Of a stretch of DNA of 64,000 nucleotides, positions 46,630 through 59,662 are shown piece after piece. Made by a program: the position numbers and the translations under genes. Position 1 is the first letter of the stretch; each line of letters begins with the position of its first letter. The DNA lies in contig JAUCBJ010008976.1 of assembly GCA_032718475.1 (NCBI GenBank), positions 122,015 to 186,014 on the forward strand, written 5' to 3'. A model generated the notes under the pieces. It did not search any database, was not told the DNA's origin, and saw only the letters and a list, made by a program, of their open reading frames with translations. The stretch comes from Nemertoderma westbladi. Lineage: Eukaryota > Xenacoelomorpha > Nemertodermatida > Nemertodermatidae.

Positions 46630-48263
46630 TAACATCTGGAGTGGGTGTGTGACCATATTATTTTATATTCTTATTATTTTATACTTATGTATGCATTATT
46701 ATGTAATTTTATTCTAATCGTTTTATTTAATTTTATTTAGTAGAATGTTATTTAGCGATTATTTAGTAGATTAGTGCAATATATATTCGCGTTTATTACT
46801 TAATTACTTATATATTATATATTTAATGCGACGGCGAGAAATAATTCTTTTTTCTCTTTCCTTACTATGCGTATTATATTATAAATACGTGACTACAGTA
46901 AGATGAAATGTCTGTACTTATCAAAGTACAATAAAGCCACTACTATATTTAAGTATTATTGGTAAGCAGAGTATTAGGAATGCAAAGTTCAGATCCTCGT
47001 GTCTCGGCTAAACCAAGCTCTGGGTAGACCTTGGAAACGACTTGCCTCCTCACACTGACATTGCTTCGTGCGATATTGCTCTCATACCGTATATTAAATA
47101 ATACATATAGTAGCGTGATGTCCCTTTAACAGTAGCGTAAAACGCAAAATAAATCTGTTAAACCCTTTGACCATCTGCAATTCTATTCGATTAAGATATC
47201 GCGGCACCCACCGATATACTTGAAAGACAAAATTCTAGAATCAGTGGTTAACGTCCCCAGACTTGTTCTGGAATAAACCGGTGCCCATCCTAAATATTAA
47301 TTATTAATATTTATAAAATCTGTCAAATTTCAGATCCTTTAAAATTCTAGTCGATTAAGATATCGTAGCACTTACCGATACTCTTAAAAGGACAAATCCC
47401 TAGAATCAAGGATCCCAGTCCCCAGACTTGTTCTGGAATAAAATTGTGTCTATTTAACATTAAATAATAAAATTTACGGGAATAAATTTAAATTCATATT
47501 TTAATGAATTCAATAAATTGTTATTTTTATACAATTTATAATATTCCCAAAATTCCATTAATTAATAGATCATGGGAGCAGAGATTCACCTATTAAGTGT
47601 ATTAGTGTGCGAGAATCTCCAATATAGAGTCAATAGCCGATAAAATTCATAAAATCATATATAAAGATGATATTGACCATTAAAGTCTTACTATTAAATA
47701 GCATCCCAGATCTGTATGCATGGGAATTACCCTAATTCTACCGCTAGCTTTCCATAATGTCACCATAGCAACAACCACGCTAGAATTAGAAGCGAGTTAA
47801 CAGAACAATAAAAAGCTTGCTCATTGAATAGCATACGGAATAAATAGCACACTGTTAGTATCCAAGGATACATAATAATAACGTGACATTCTGGAAGGCA
47901 CTTGACTAACGGACAAATGACCCGAATGTGTGACAGAATGTGTACCATTTGTGACAGTTACGTGGAATTTGTGCGTTTGTAGGTGAATGTTACTACTAAG
48001 GTGTGTTTACAGTAGCGAGTCGCAATTGTGAAAGTAGCCCTAACTCTCCAGTAAGAACCTGAAGTATATCTAAGCCTTTGGGATGGACGGTGGAGTGACT
48101 CATGCTGGTTGTTGTAGTCGTTGTGCAGCTACGACGTTGACGTCGGCGAAAGTACACCAGCGCTGAGGATCTCGCACTGTCCGGGGGCAGAGAGGGGTAG
48201 GCAGCGACGCCCGCTCGCCTAAATATAAACTCATTATAATATGGATAAACTTATATAGCAGAT
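46630..48263 (+). other. E3 3' region upstream of ORF-X
   Basis: Noncoding and colinear with the E1 and E2 counterparts; contains the two-copy CCAGA/TCTGG motif (second hairpin box at about 47262 and 47421) and a GC-rich segment (48120-48220) just before the ORF-X start. No gene seen. Confidence 0.7.
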
Positions 48264-49791
48264 ATGATTGAGTTGATAGAAGACGATCTTGGTATCAGGG
48301 AGCGATATACTCTACCTTTACAAGCGTTTGTTGATAGCTTGATACGCGGTGACGCTGGTCCAACTACTACGGAGGATGATGGTCGTTATATCTAACCGCC
48401 AATGTCCCGGGAGCAACTTGCGCGTGGGTTGAACTGTAGAAAATTCACCGCTCGCTGTGCGCGTCGTAAATGGTACGTATATGGACTTCTTAACTACTGG
48501 TCATCCTATCGACCTACACGATACGAACGATATAGACACCAAAAGGGAAATGGTTTTATTTATATATCATACCCAGCGGAGGCGGAACAATAAACCGAGA
48601 ATCGAACATGAGAATTCTATTAGAAATCGACTCGAAAGAGAAGACGTTGAGGGACCGGATAAACGCAGCGACTTCACCAAAATATCTGGAATTCTTGAGA
48701 GAAACATATCTCGATATTACCAGTCAACAGAATCTAGAAACTCGATATCCTCAAGGTATACATCATGACCGCATGGTAGAACTCAAACGGCTCTATTCCA
48801 CTATGATGTATCTTACCGCCGATCGACTGCTACCTGTTGTACCGGATAGCTTCGAACAGATGGAGGAATATTGTAAGCTGGAGAAAGATCACTCGCGTTT
48901 CCCCTACAAGACGTGCGTCTTTGGTATTATTGCGATGAATGTCCTAGACCCAACCAACAAACGGAATGACATAAACATCCACGGAGACGTTGCTTTAAAC
49001 ACGGTTTTACTCGCTATACTTGCGGGAGTTTCGAGCGAAATTTGTTTGATGTATCACCTACGCTCGTTCGACTCAGACGATCCTTACATAAACCGATGAT
49101 CAGAGTTCCGGAATACTCGATCAGACCTCCTCATTCCCTAGTGAGACCTCAGGCTCTTGATCCTATTAGTATGACGGATCCTCCCGAGCTGTACTCACTG
49201 TTCAAAGATCTGGTGTTGCCTGAACAATTAGTCGGTGGCACCCCGGTTGTGGGCTTCCTAGATATTAGCCCATCCTACCTAGCCGGATTGGGACGCGGAC
49301 ATTTAATATCGCCGTTTAACCCTTACCATCGTCCCGGCTTAACCCGATACAACCTGTCACTGAGGCGGAGGAGAGAGTTGTACGAGACGCGTTGGACACT
49401 ATTCGTCAAAAGATCTGAAAATGAACCTACAATGGTTTAGAGAAACGTAAATTGCAGTAGAAAAGTCCAAGTGATAAACGAATTAACTTTATCTCAGTTC
49501 GATCAGGGAATTCAGAATCTCTAAGAGGATATCGAACTTGGACGACCATATTCTCTGCGAGAGTTTTTGGGATGAACGTATCCAGCTACGAGCGGAGGAA
49601 AATCAGCTCGAGGAGAAGCATATCGAAACGGCGGATACCCCGACCATAATCCTACACCTTCTGATGCAATCATATTGCACCCTTCACCCAGGAGTTATGG
49701 CCCTCCTAGTAAAGTGGCTCCCCCCAAAGAGAAAAAGACTCTTGCTATCTTTAAAAAACTGCGTAAACGCCGTCCACGCAAGAAAGACTAA
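48264..49791 (+). pseudogene. ORF-X remnant in E3
   Basis: ATG at 48264-48266 to TAA at 49789-49791, 1528 bp, close to the 1518 bp of E1 and the 1526 bp of E2. A TAA at 48392-48394 ends the first 42 codons; further indels near 48470 and 48680 change frame. Recognisable blocks are IELIEDDLGIRERYTLPLQ, TGHPIDLHD, YLEFLRETYLDITSQQNLE, VVPDSFEQMEEYCK, FDVSPTLVRLRRSLHKPMIR (49042), VPEYSIRPPHS, LFKDLVLPEQLVGGTPVVG, a Glu/Arg-rich coiled-coil-like run (49575-49640) and the basic end KKLRKRRPRKKD. The protein was presumably a product of the autonomous element. I know no relative. Confidence 0.65.
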
Positions 49792-49869
49792 CTGTTTAGA
49801 GTATTTTTATATTTTAGAAACTGTGATTTTTTATATTTTATAGAATTAAATCCCATTTTCTGGGAGCGG

Positions 49870-51056
49870 TGTAAAAGCTTTTGTGGGATATAACTGGCCC
49901 TTTTGCTTCGCAATCCAGTTTCCCTCAATGCGCTCAAATACTCTAAAGAAAAACTCCCTAACTCAAAGGATGAAAGCTACCGGCTGATTGGCTGATTTGC
50001 CTAGCGACGGTCTCTTTGTTCGGTTCGATCAACCAACCAGAGCAAGGTCAACCAAGCAGAGTGATTCATCCTGTGTGTTAGCTACGGGCTGCAAAGGCTA
50101 GGGAGGTTTGGCATTTCGACATCCGTGGAACCTATGGAATCTGGAACTCTGCCAATGAGAGCTTTCCCTTTTGTGTTGAAAGCTACCTGCAACAGCTCAC
50201 AGGGTTCAGTGTGTTGGTTTTTCCTGAGCCTAGAAACATCGGCTGTGGAATATTTCTGAATTATTCCAACATTAGAACGTCTTTAATTATAAGATCACAT
50301 AACTGTTACCGTGAGAACAGCACAGCACAGCACTGGACAGCGGAGGTACGGTACGGTACCTACTGCTGTATTGCACATTATTTACTCTATTTACTGTTTG
50401 TTATTAATTGTATCATTTGTTTACATATTGTTATTTGGAGAATAACGATAAACGATCAGAAACCCCGATCTTCTTGATACACTAAGGTTAGAGAGAACGG
50501 TTACATATAGCAATTGCGGCTTATATTATCGTGGTTTGTAGTGAATTGAATGCTATTTTATAGGCCCTACAAATGTCGGTTGCTATTCTCTTTATATATG
50601 ATTAAAATCAGTGACTATCGGCAGTGCAGTGTGCAGTGGTGTGCAATAGTCTGTATGTGCTTGTCCGTGTAACAAAGCATCTCCTAAAGAATGCGCCTTA
50701 TGTGTAACTTATAATCCATTCTGTTGTGTTTAGTGTAAGCCATAGCTCTGTTTACATAGATAGAGCGCCACGTCCTAAAGGAACTGCTAATATTTCCCGA
50801 AAGTGAATGATATTTGTCAGGAATTATATTAACGATCAATCGAATATTACGGTAGGCCTGCACCGCAATCAAATTAAAGCATCCAAATCCAGTCTCCCGG
50901 GTATATCCAGCGGGTGAATGGTCGCGCATAGACTGGCTTCGGCTAATGTTGGATTTATTTGTGTCAAATACTTGTCATAGGCTAAAGTCGATTTATAACC
51001 TAGAAGACATATAGATTTGGCGGGTTAAACTGCCAAAGGTCTCAAAAGCGCGAACA
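49870..51056 (+). repeat. E3 3' LTR (1187 bp)
   Basis: Preceded by the primer tract CTGGGAGCGG (49860-49869). It is nearly identical to the 5' LTR; by eye about six substitutions and one 1-nt indel. Followed by GTATC and the resumed E2 leader. Confidence 0.95.
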
Positions 51057-51061
51057 GTATC

Positions 51062-51795
51062 TGCCGGAGTGACCAAAGCACAAAATCTCCAGTCTTTACC
51101 TACGCCGAGCAGCCCTGATGTAGTACCGGGGTTAATTTAACTATAATGGTATGTATAACAAGCACAATCACTGTATGAATAAACTTGGGGATATGAATGT
51201 TGCGAATAATCGCATAAACTCTGAATAATAAATATTACGCTACCCGTACAGACTACTCAAACAAAATACAAACCAAACGCTGGCAGACTACTATCAAGCC
51301 TAAATAAACTACAGTATGTGCAGATTCCGAAATGGTTAGTTAGTATGCGTTCTAACCGAGTAGGACGACTTATTCTTTCGAGGGGGTTTACCTCACAGCA
51401 CTGGAAGCCCCTACATTCCTAACTAGTACTTTATCGGACAGATACTCTACACACACCGCAATGTCTTCAGACCTAACAACAGTCAGACAACAGTCGAGCC
51501 TACAAATTATCTGTACAATCTGAGCAGGCTTACACGTCTTCTGCTCAATATTAGCCTACAATTAAATAAAACTGACAGAAATAAATAAGCTCCAAAAGAA
51601 ACAAGGGGTGTACAGTCCCTAATCTCTTAAGCAGCCTACCACTATACAATATCACAATTGAAATAATACTGATGTACGGTACCTGTACTGTAAGTACCGG
51701 TTCCGGTGGTTAGGTAGTTAGGCCTACAGGTTACCGGTCGACCGGTACTTCTCTCTTTATTGCCTACGCCGCAATAAAGAAGCTATAACTGTTAC
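51062..51795 (-). other. E2 leader, remainder next to its 5' LTR
   Basis: Continues the E2 leader from 35201 after the GTATC duplication. It contains one copy of the GTAAGGTAAA-like box and the CCGGT-rich repeats near 51690-51750, and reaches the 5' LTR at 51796. No gene. Confidence 0.85.
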
Positions 51796-52999
51796 TGTTT
51801 GCGCTTTTAAGACCTTTAGCAGTTTAACCTGCCAAATTTATATGTCTTTTAGATTATAAATCGACTTTAGCCTATGACAAGTATTTGATACAAATAAACA
51901 CTACATTAGCCGAAGCCAGCCTAGTGCGCGACCATTCACCCATTGGATATACCCGGGAGACTGGATTCGGAAGACTTGACCTTATTGCGTTGTAAGCCTA
52001 CTGTATTATTCGATTGATCGTTAATATATAATCTCTGACAAATATTATTCACTTTCGGGAAATATTAACAGTTCCTTTAGGACGTGGCGCTCTAATTATG
52101 TAAACAGAGTTATGACTTATACTAAACACAACGGTATGGCTTATGATTCACGTATAAGGCGCATTCTTTAGGAGATGCTTAGTTACCAGTCAAACCATGC
52201 ACTCTATCGCACAATACTGCATACCAATCTGCCGACCTTTACTAATTTTAGTCACATATAAAGAGAACAGCAATTGACCCATGTAGTGCCTATGAAATAG
52301 CATTAGATTCACTCCAAAACCAATATAATATGAGTCGCAATTGCTATATGTAACCTGTCTCTTACCTTCAGTATATCAAGAAGATGGGGTTTTTATGATT
52401 CTTTCTCGATATTATCCAAATATAATAATATTCCATCAACTGATACAATTAATAACCGACAGTAAATAGCAGTAAAATAATGCGGTGAAAGGCCATAATG
52501 CATTGAGTGCACGGTGGTACCGTAAGACTTGGCTTGTTATGGTAACAGTTATACGTTCCGGTAATCAAGCCGTTCTAATGTTTGGCTAAAGTCTGAAACA
52601 CAGAATTATTCCACAGCCAATGTTCATGGCGTCAGGAAAAAGGTAAACATAAACCGTAATGCATTGCGCGATTTCCCGGAGGCCTCTGTGTAATAAACTG
52701 AAAATCACGCTGATTGGTCGAGTGATTGCACAGAGTGGGCCTGAACAAAGAAAGTTCCACGAGTACACCAAATCAGCTGATAGATGTCGTAATCTGGACT
52801 ACACTGTGTAGAGAGTATTATGGCGTATTGCGACATAGGATTGCTAGTTATGTCCGCCAAAGTACACATACAGAAAAATAGCTTTTTATGTCCACTAAAA
52901 TACCGGTACAGTAAGGAAACGACTTTTATGTCCTTTAAAACATCTAAAGAGTACTTCGCGGGGAAAAAATGACTAGCCAATCCCGCAAAAGCCTTTACA
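51796..52999 (-). repeat. E2 5' LTR (1204 bp)
   Basis: On the plus strand it runs from TGTTTGCGC to GCCTTTACA. It pairs with 22178-23397. GTGTC at 53000-53004 is the right copy of the target duplication, after which the E0 LTR continues. Confidence 0.93.
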
Positions 53000-53004
53000 G
53001 TGTC

Positions 53005-53486
53005 TGGTATAAGTCATAACTCTGTTTATATATTTAGAGCGCCACGTCCTAAAGGAACTGTTAGTATTTCCCGAAAGTTAATAATATTTGTCAGAGATTA
53101 TATATTAGTGATCAATCGAATAGTATAGATAGATAGATTTATTTATACATTATGTAAAAACAATAACAAATACACCAAACAATGTACCGGTATAAAGGTA
53201 TTGTCAAACATAACATATAGGATTACCCCTAAAGCTTTGCAGCTTATTTCCAAGGGGGTCCTTTATGTTACTTAGTACAGTAGGCCTACCCCGCAATAAG
53301 GTCTAAGCCATCCGAATCCAGTCTCCTGGGTATATCCAGCGGGTGAATGGTCGCGCACTAGGCTGGCTTCGGCTAATGTAGTGTTTATGTGTATCAAATA
53401 CTTGTCACAAGCTAAAGTCGATTTACAAACTAAAAGACATATAAATTTGGCAGGTTAAACTGCTAAAGGTATTAAAAGCGCGAACA
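53005..53486 (+). repeat. E0 5' LTR, right part
   Basis: TGGTATAAGTCATAACTC follows on from CATTGTGTC at 22177 exactly as in an uncut LTR, and the segment ends GCGCGAACA at 53486. It includes a foreign insertion of about 155 bp (53123-53278). Confidence 0.9.
53123..53278 (-). mobile_element. Short retroposon-like insertion in the E0 LTR
   Basis: Other LTRs pass directly from ATCGAATA to CAGTAGGC; here about 155 bp intervene. Read on the minus strand it ends in AAATAAATCTATCTATCTAT, a short tandem tail typical of the 3' ends of some LINEs and SINEs. The target duplication is unclear, so the type is a guess. Confidence 0.5.
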
Positions 53487-55566
53487 ATAACAGTTATCGC
53501 TTCTTTATTGCAGTAGGCAATAAAGTTGAAGTACCGGTCGACCGGTAACCTGTAGGCCTGACTACCTAATCTCCCGAACCGGTACTTACAGCAGTACATG
53601 TACATCAGTATTATTCGATTTTGATAATTATATACCAGTAGGTCTTGATATTTAATCAGGGACTGCAGCCCTAGTTTTTTATTGAGATTTTACTTATTTC
53701 TGTCAGTTTTATTTATTTGTAGGTTAACATTGAGCAGAAGGCGTGTAAGCCTGCCCAGATTGTACAGATAATTTGTAGGCTGGATTGTTGTCTGACTGTT
53801 GTTAGGTCTGAAGGGATTGCAGTGTGTGTAGAGCATCTGTCCGATAAAGTGCTAGTTAGGAACATAGGGGCTTCCAGTGTTGTAAGGTAAATCCCCCCCC
53901 CCCCCCCCCCCGAAAGAATAAGTCGTACTACTAGGTGAGAACGCATACTATCTAACCATTTCGGAGTCTGCATATACTGTAGTTTATTTAGGCTTGATAG
54001 TAGTCTGCCAGCGTTTGGTTTGTATTTTGTTTGTGTAGTCTGTACAAGTAGCGTAATATTCTTATTCAGATAATTTGTAGGTTGGATTGTTGTTTGGCTG
54101 TTGTTAGGTCTGAAGGGACTGCTGTGTGTATAGAGCATCTGTCCGATAAAGTGCTAGTTAGGAACGTGGGGGCATCTTGAGTTGTAAGGTAAACCCCCCT
54201 GAAAGAATAAGTCGTACTACTAGGTTAGAACACATACTAACTAACCATTTCGGAGTCTGCATATACTGTAGTTTATTTAGGCTTGATAGTAGTGTGCCAG
54301 CGTTCAGTCTGTATTTTGTTTGAGTAGTTTATACGGGTAGCGTAATATTTATTATTCAGAGTTCATGCGATTATTTGCAACATTCATAACCCCAAGTTTA
54401 TTCCTACAGTAATTGTGTTTGTTATACATACCGTTATAGTTAAATTAACCCCGGTACTACATCAGGGCTGCTTGGCGTAGGTACAGACTGGTGATTTTGT
54501 GCTCCGGTCACTCCAGCAGATGCCGTGGTTCTTTTAGCTGTTCAAGTATATTTAACTGCAGGTTATCTGTTGTACAAGTGCTTGTACCTAATTTAGGGTT
54601 TAGTGTACAGTGCTTTCCGAGAGTAATTAGTTTGTAGGCATTATATTTGTGTTGTAAAGTGGTTAATAGGCACGTTGGCTATAGTAGGCCGCGGTAATTA
54701 ACCTCTAGGTAGGAACACTCCGTGAAACATAATGTAGTACTTATAGCGATACGGCTATAAGTCGTCAGACGGTGGTATTTTTCCTATCTGGACAACGCAA
54801 TATATTTACTACTGCTTATTATTTTCAAATACCGTAGTATCCTGTCCGTTGTAATAACCAGAAATTCTAACTCTCTGTTAGGCTGGTTTGTAGTTCCCTG
54901 TAAAATTACCCTAAAAATTCGTGCGTGTAAATTTTTGTTGTGTTTATTTAGAGATTGTAATCTCACCCGTATTGTACGTAATTTGTAGATAAGTAACTGA
55001 GGCAAGTAGAATTATTTGTTTTAGTGTCCAATAAGTAGCACTTCACTGAGAGCGTATAGCTTCTGTGTAGTGACTCCTTCTCAGAAATAATAACATCTAT
55101 TTCAATATTGTAACAAAACCCCTCATACGGGTATATATATTACAAATCAACTCAAACTGATTTATAAAATAGTAGGCCTGTCATATAACAATTAGGTTTT
55201 AATATCAGTTGGACTACTGCTTAAATAACGGTAATAAAGTAACGTAAAGTAACAAAGTAACCTTTAAATTTCAGAAATTCAATTATTCTAAAATAATTGA
55301 CATACCGGTATCTATAATAGGCTTATTATATATTTATATATATTTGCGTTGAAATTATATACCGGTATTCTGTAATTAATTCTAGTCTGTCATTATACTT
55401 ATATACATACTATAAGTGTATACCGGTATTCCAATATATTGTGTATATATCACGTTACACTGAGTAACAGTATCGTTAATTAATCACTAGGCTTACAGTG
55501 ATACTGAATTACTAGACTTGCTTTAACTGTATTTATAGCAGTAGGCATTCAACTGTATAAACAGAA
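53487..55566 (+). other. E0 leader with a 302-bp tandem repeat and poly-C tract
   Basis: Begins ATAACAGTTATCGC. Two units of about 302 bp start at 53767 and 54069. A 19-C run at 53893-53911 marks the first unit. The rest matches the E3 leader, and 55567 is the gag ATG. No gene. Confidence 0.8.
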
Positions 55567-58500
55567 ATGTCTGATACAAAGCAAAACCTGTCAGACAGTC
55601 TATTAGATGTAACCATCTGTGACTCAGATAGGAGTGTAGAACCGTTGAGACCTAAGTTCAGCTCACCTCCTACTGCAAGAAAGGTCATCCCTCCAGTAGT
55701 AATATCAGACCCTAGGCTAGTCCAACACCGTAGGTCTATCATCGGCACTCGGGCACAAGTCAAGCGGGATCAAGAAGCAGCTGTCAAACAGCAGCAACAT
55801 CCTAGCCAAGAACCTAGTTCTCAGCGGCCCGATAGCTCCAGTAGTTTGGATACTGTAGAGCTGACACCCGAACGCGGAGCGAAGATGGTGGATGTGGTTT
55901 TTTTGGACCTCCTTCTTATTCTTCCTGCAGCAGTACTAACTACGGTATTAGTTGCGATAGAGGAACACCAAAGCGATTGGGTGAGAAGTAAGCGGTCGAC
56001 CAAAGAAAGTTATGCGGGATACGCAAGGGAGGAACTGATGTCTATTGTCGAGTCGCAATGGAACTTCCCCGGACTCGGACTCCCGTTTGACTTATCAGAG
56101 GCTACTTGGGAAGACATACACAGGATGGGAGTGACTAAAGACACAATGGATCCAGCTGTTTGGAAGAGGTCGGCAGCAGGATATGTACAGGGATTCTTCG
56201 GCTCTTTGGAGCGATTAGAGGAACAACTGTTTTGACAACTCCAAGGACCTCAAGAGCAGGAAGAGCTGCTTTATCAAGTACGAGAGAGAACTCTACGTAT
56301 TAGACTAATCCTATCGGCCTTTGAGGAAACTTCAAAAAGAAGACAGGACACGTCGTTGCAAATGGCCGTCAAGACTTGGTTCCAGCGGGTGAGTCTCAAG
56401 GTTCAAGAAACGGACAAGTGGAAATCTCAGTTGGCTGAGCGCCCAACCTATGGAGAATCAACCGACGCCACCTTTTCTCAAGTGGAAAGCGAAGTGACAG
56501 CAGAGAAACCGCGAACGAGAGACGCTATTGACATCTATCTGTCAGACTATCAACGATTCCTCGGTGACGAGGAGTTGAGGAGACGGCTGTCTGGACTTTG
56601 CCCTAATAGTGAAGGAACTAAACTTGTGTTGGACACAATCGATGCGGAAATGTTAGCTGCGAACCAAGCTAAATTTGATGAACACCTCCGCATCGCTAGA
56701 GTCCAGGAGGAACAAGTAAAGAAAAGACGAATAGAAGACAGAAAGACAGCAGCAGTAGCAGCGGCAATGGCAACGGCAGAAGCGGAAAGAAAGGCGGCAG
56801 CGGCAGCAGCAGAGGCAGAGGCAGAAGCGGCAGCAGCAGCGGCAATGGCAACGGCAGAAGCGGAAAGAAAAGCAGCAGTTGCAGTGGCAGAAGCAGAACG
56901 GAGAGCGTCTGAAGAGATCACCCAACTAGAGTTGGAAAATTTTCAAGAGACGCAAGACTGCATAAATAAACAGTTAACAGCTAGTCAAATGCAGATGATG
57001 AGTCGATCTACGCCCAAGAGACAGGGGTATACATCATCTGAGGAAGGCGATACCACCGATCCTGAAGGCGGAGTGAATAGATCTCGTCTAAGTAGGCGTA
57101 GAAGAACATCTCACCGTCAGAAATTGCCTGATTTGCCCCCAGCTGTTAGAAGACAATTAGCTAGCACAGACTTAGGTAGTACAGAACCCACAGACCAAAT
57201 TATTAGAGTAGAAAGACTCCCTACTATAGTGGATGAACCTGAAATAATTAGGCCTGTTCTCGAAGCCACCCCTTCGGTGAGAGAGAAACCTGTACTCCTA
57301 GAACCTACTTCTCAATTCCCTTTGCACACCACTAAACTACCTGTGCCCCACAGATCAGCCCCTGAGACAGTTCCTGTCATGGACTCCGAGCGAAATATCA
57401 ATGATTTGTCGCCCGTTGTCCCTCGTCTGCCCACTACTATGTTGGTGGCTCCCGCTTTGGCGGTCGAGTGGGTGGAAGATGGACGGCGGGGGATGGATCT
57501 CCTGCTCGGGCAGATGCAGGAGACTGTCCACCAACTCAAGGGAACAGTAAGGGAAAGTAGGTTAGAGTTGCAAGAAGTGCAGCAGAGTATCGCGTTAGAA
57601 CGCGATAAATTAGTAAATGCACAAAGGGGTATACCACCACCCCCTGTAACAATGTGTCAACCTGTTAGGTCTGAAGTATTTCATGCGCAAGGTGTGGAGC
57701 CTACACGCATCTATACTGCTAGTGAAGTAGAAACTCCTATAGTAAACCCTATTAAGGGTAATTATAAACCTGTTGACAATGATATTCCATATAGACCTGA
57801 TCATAATCCGAGAAATTTATATACCGATAACTCGATATTAAATAATACGATGGCCCAAGAAAGTTTTACGCGTCAAATGGCTAGAACCGAAGCCCGTCAA
57901 GCGGTAAAGGTGGGAGAGATCGTCAAGTTCAATGGAGATGAGATGAAATGGTTACCTTTTAATGAATATTATAAAGATAACATACAGAACTCTGTGCTAT
58001 CTAACAGAGAGAAACTTAGATACCTCATCGAATGTTTGGAAGGACCTCCCAAGTTAATGGCGTTAAAATTTATTGGACATCCAGATGGATTAAGACAAGT
58101 TTGGGATACACTAAATATCAGGTATGGTAATAGGAATAACATAGCTAAGTATTTGTATGCAAAACTGGTAGCGCCTAGAAAGTTCATTAGCAGCGGGATT
58201 ATAGAGTTTTCTGATGAGATCCAGGAGATCTGTAGACAATTAGATTGGCTAGGTAAGTCTCATGAATATCAGAGTTCTATGGTTATTGGAGCCGTGGCCT
58301 CTACTTTACCAAAGGGCGGAGTAGGTACACGATGGGACAAGAAAGTCTTATATATGATGGAACAACAACGACGAGACCCTACCATGGCTGATCTCATGTC
58401 ATTCTTCGATGGAGAGGTAAAATTACAACTCCTAAAGCTGTCCAGAGAGAAGACACCGGAAAATAAGACAAGTGAGAAACCCGTTTCTAGGAGAAAGGTA

Positions 58501-59374
58501 ACACCAGTGTGTTATACCGACAATGGCGAAAGCCAGGCTTCTCAAGAAGAAGACAGCGGGAAAGACAATGAAAGATCTTACTATATCAATAAAGCGCCAA
58601 AAGACGTAAGTAAATTTAAGGCTCAAACCAATGACAGGAGAGAGCAGGTAAGAAAAAACCTCCCTCCGTCTCCTAAGAGAATTCATGGAAGAAAGCCAGA
58701 GGAAAGAACGAATGTGAACAACGCAACGCAGAGTAAGGTAAGTAACATCAAACCCAAATATGCGCTGTGTGACGGACCCCACCGTTTGAGTGTGTTTGCT
58801 GAATTCCTCAAGAAATCCCTGATAGACAGACGTGAAGTCATGTGGGATAAGCGGTTATGTTATAATTGCCTCAGACAAGGACACCAACGGCGAACCTGTT
58901 ACTCCGACGCAAGGTGTGTAAAGTGCGGCGCGAAACATCATATCTTGTTGCACAGTGAATTCGAAAGAAATAGCCCGAGTCAGGTAAGTGAGTCCGAACT
59001 ACATGTCCAATTCAGTGATGTGAACGACACTGACCAAAGTTCTGAGATGGAAGGATTCTATACGGACGAATTCTCCGACGAAAACGAATCCTGTTACCTA
59101 ATAAATACCGCAGTGTATCGAGCACTTACGTATGAAAAGGACACCGACAGTGAGCCCCCCATAACTACTCCTGATCCACAACAATCTTGGAAAGCACCAA
59201 CTTCCAATGTAGGAATCAGAGAATTTCCCGTAGTGCAGGTGAGAGTCCACGGGCCCCGAAAATGCTATATTGTGAACGCCCTTCTTGACTCCGGCAGCAC
59301 AGGAACATTCATCGACAAAGAACTAGCCGAAGACATCTTTGCTGGACAACCCAAGTTCCGAACTAAGTTAAATT
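55567..59374 (+). pseudogene. E0 gag through the protease start
   Basis: ATG at 55567. The whole 3.8-kb frame is open but for one TGA at 56233-56235, where E2 has CGA (Arg). Order: N-terminal domain (GYAREELMSIVESQW, AAGYVQGFFGSLERLEEQL), AEAERKAA-type helix with Ala runs (56755-56910), Ser/Arg basic part, capsid core (EIVKFNGDEMKWLPFNEYY, 57920), zinc knuckles (CYNCLRQGHQRRTC, 58857) and protease LLDSGSTGTFIDKE (59281). The frame breaks at about 59374 in the middle of the protease, where an inverted block begins. This is the best-preserved gag in the window. Confidence 0.9.
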
Positions 59375-59662
59375 AGCGGTAGAATTAGGGTAATTCTCAT
59401 GCATACAGATCTGGGATGCTATTTAATAGTAATTCTTTAATTGTCAATATCCTCTTTATACATGATTTTATGAATTTTATCGGCTATTGACACTATATTG
59501 GAGATTCTCTCACACTAGTACACTTAATAGGGTGAATCTCCACTCCCATGATCTATTAATTAATGGAATTTTGGGAATGTTATAAATTGTATAAAATAAC
59601 TATTTATCAAATTCATTAAAAGAGATGAATTTAAATTTATTCCCGTAAATTTAATTATTTAA

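Larger units (their letters stand above)
35202..51056 (+). mobile_element. E3: most complete BEL/Pao element (15.9 kb)
   Basis: LTRs 35202-36389 and 49870-51056, flanked by GTATC at 35197-35201 and 51057-51061, an exact 5-bp target duplication inside the E2 leader. The uncut leader reads CCACGGTATCTGCCGGAG at about 32524 in the duplicated unit, which confirms the empty site. Contents: 2.2-kb leader, gag, pol with all domains, 1.6-kb 3' region, ORF-X remnant. The LTRs differ at about six positions by eye plus a 1-nt indel, so it is the youngest insertion. Its length is well above the usual 5-9 kb of BEL elements because of the leader and 3' region. Confidence 0.95.
22178..52999 (-). mobile_element. 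E2: BEL/Pao element, minus strand, itself split by E3
   Basis: The LTRs are 51796-52999 (5') and 22178-23397 (3'), flanked by GTGTC at 22173-22177 and 53000-53004, an exact 5-bp target duplication. Without E3 the element is about 15.0 kb. In its own direction it has a leader, a partly duplicated gag start, gag, protease, a deleted pol, the 3' region and ORF-X. RT and integrase are missing, so it is non-autonomous. It lies inside the 5' LTR of E0. Confidence 0.93.

Noticed and set aside
48608-49099. Hydrophobic frame in ORF-X (VLLAILAGVSSEICL) as an env-like membrane segment
   Set aside because: Codon differences between copies favour the overlapping Cys/His frame, so the hydrophobic run is probably a shadow.
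49042-49100. Programmed -1 frameshift within ORF-X
   Set aside because: No X-XXY-YYZ slippery heptamer was found in the overlap, and a shared 1-nt loss near EEYCK explains the frame change better.
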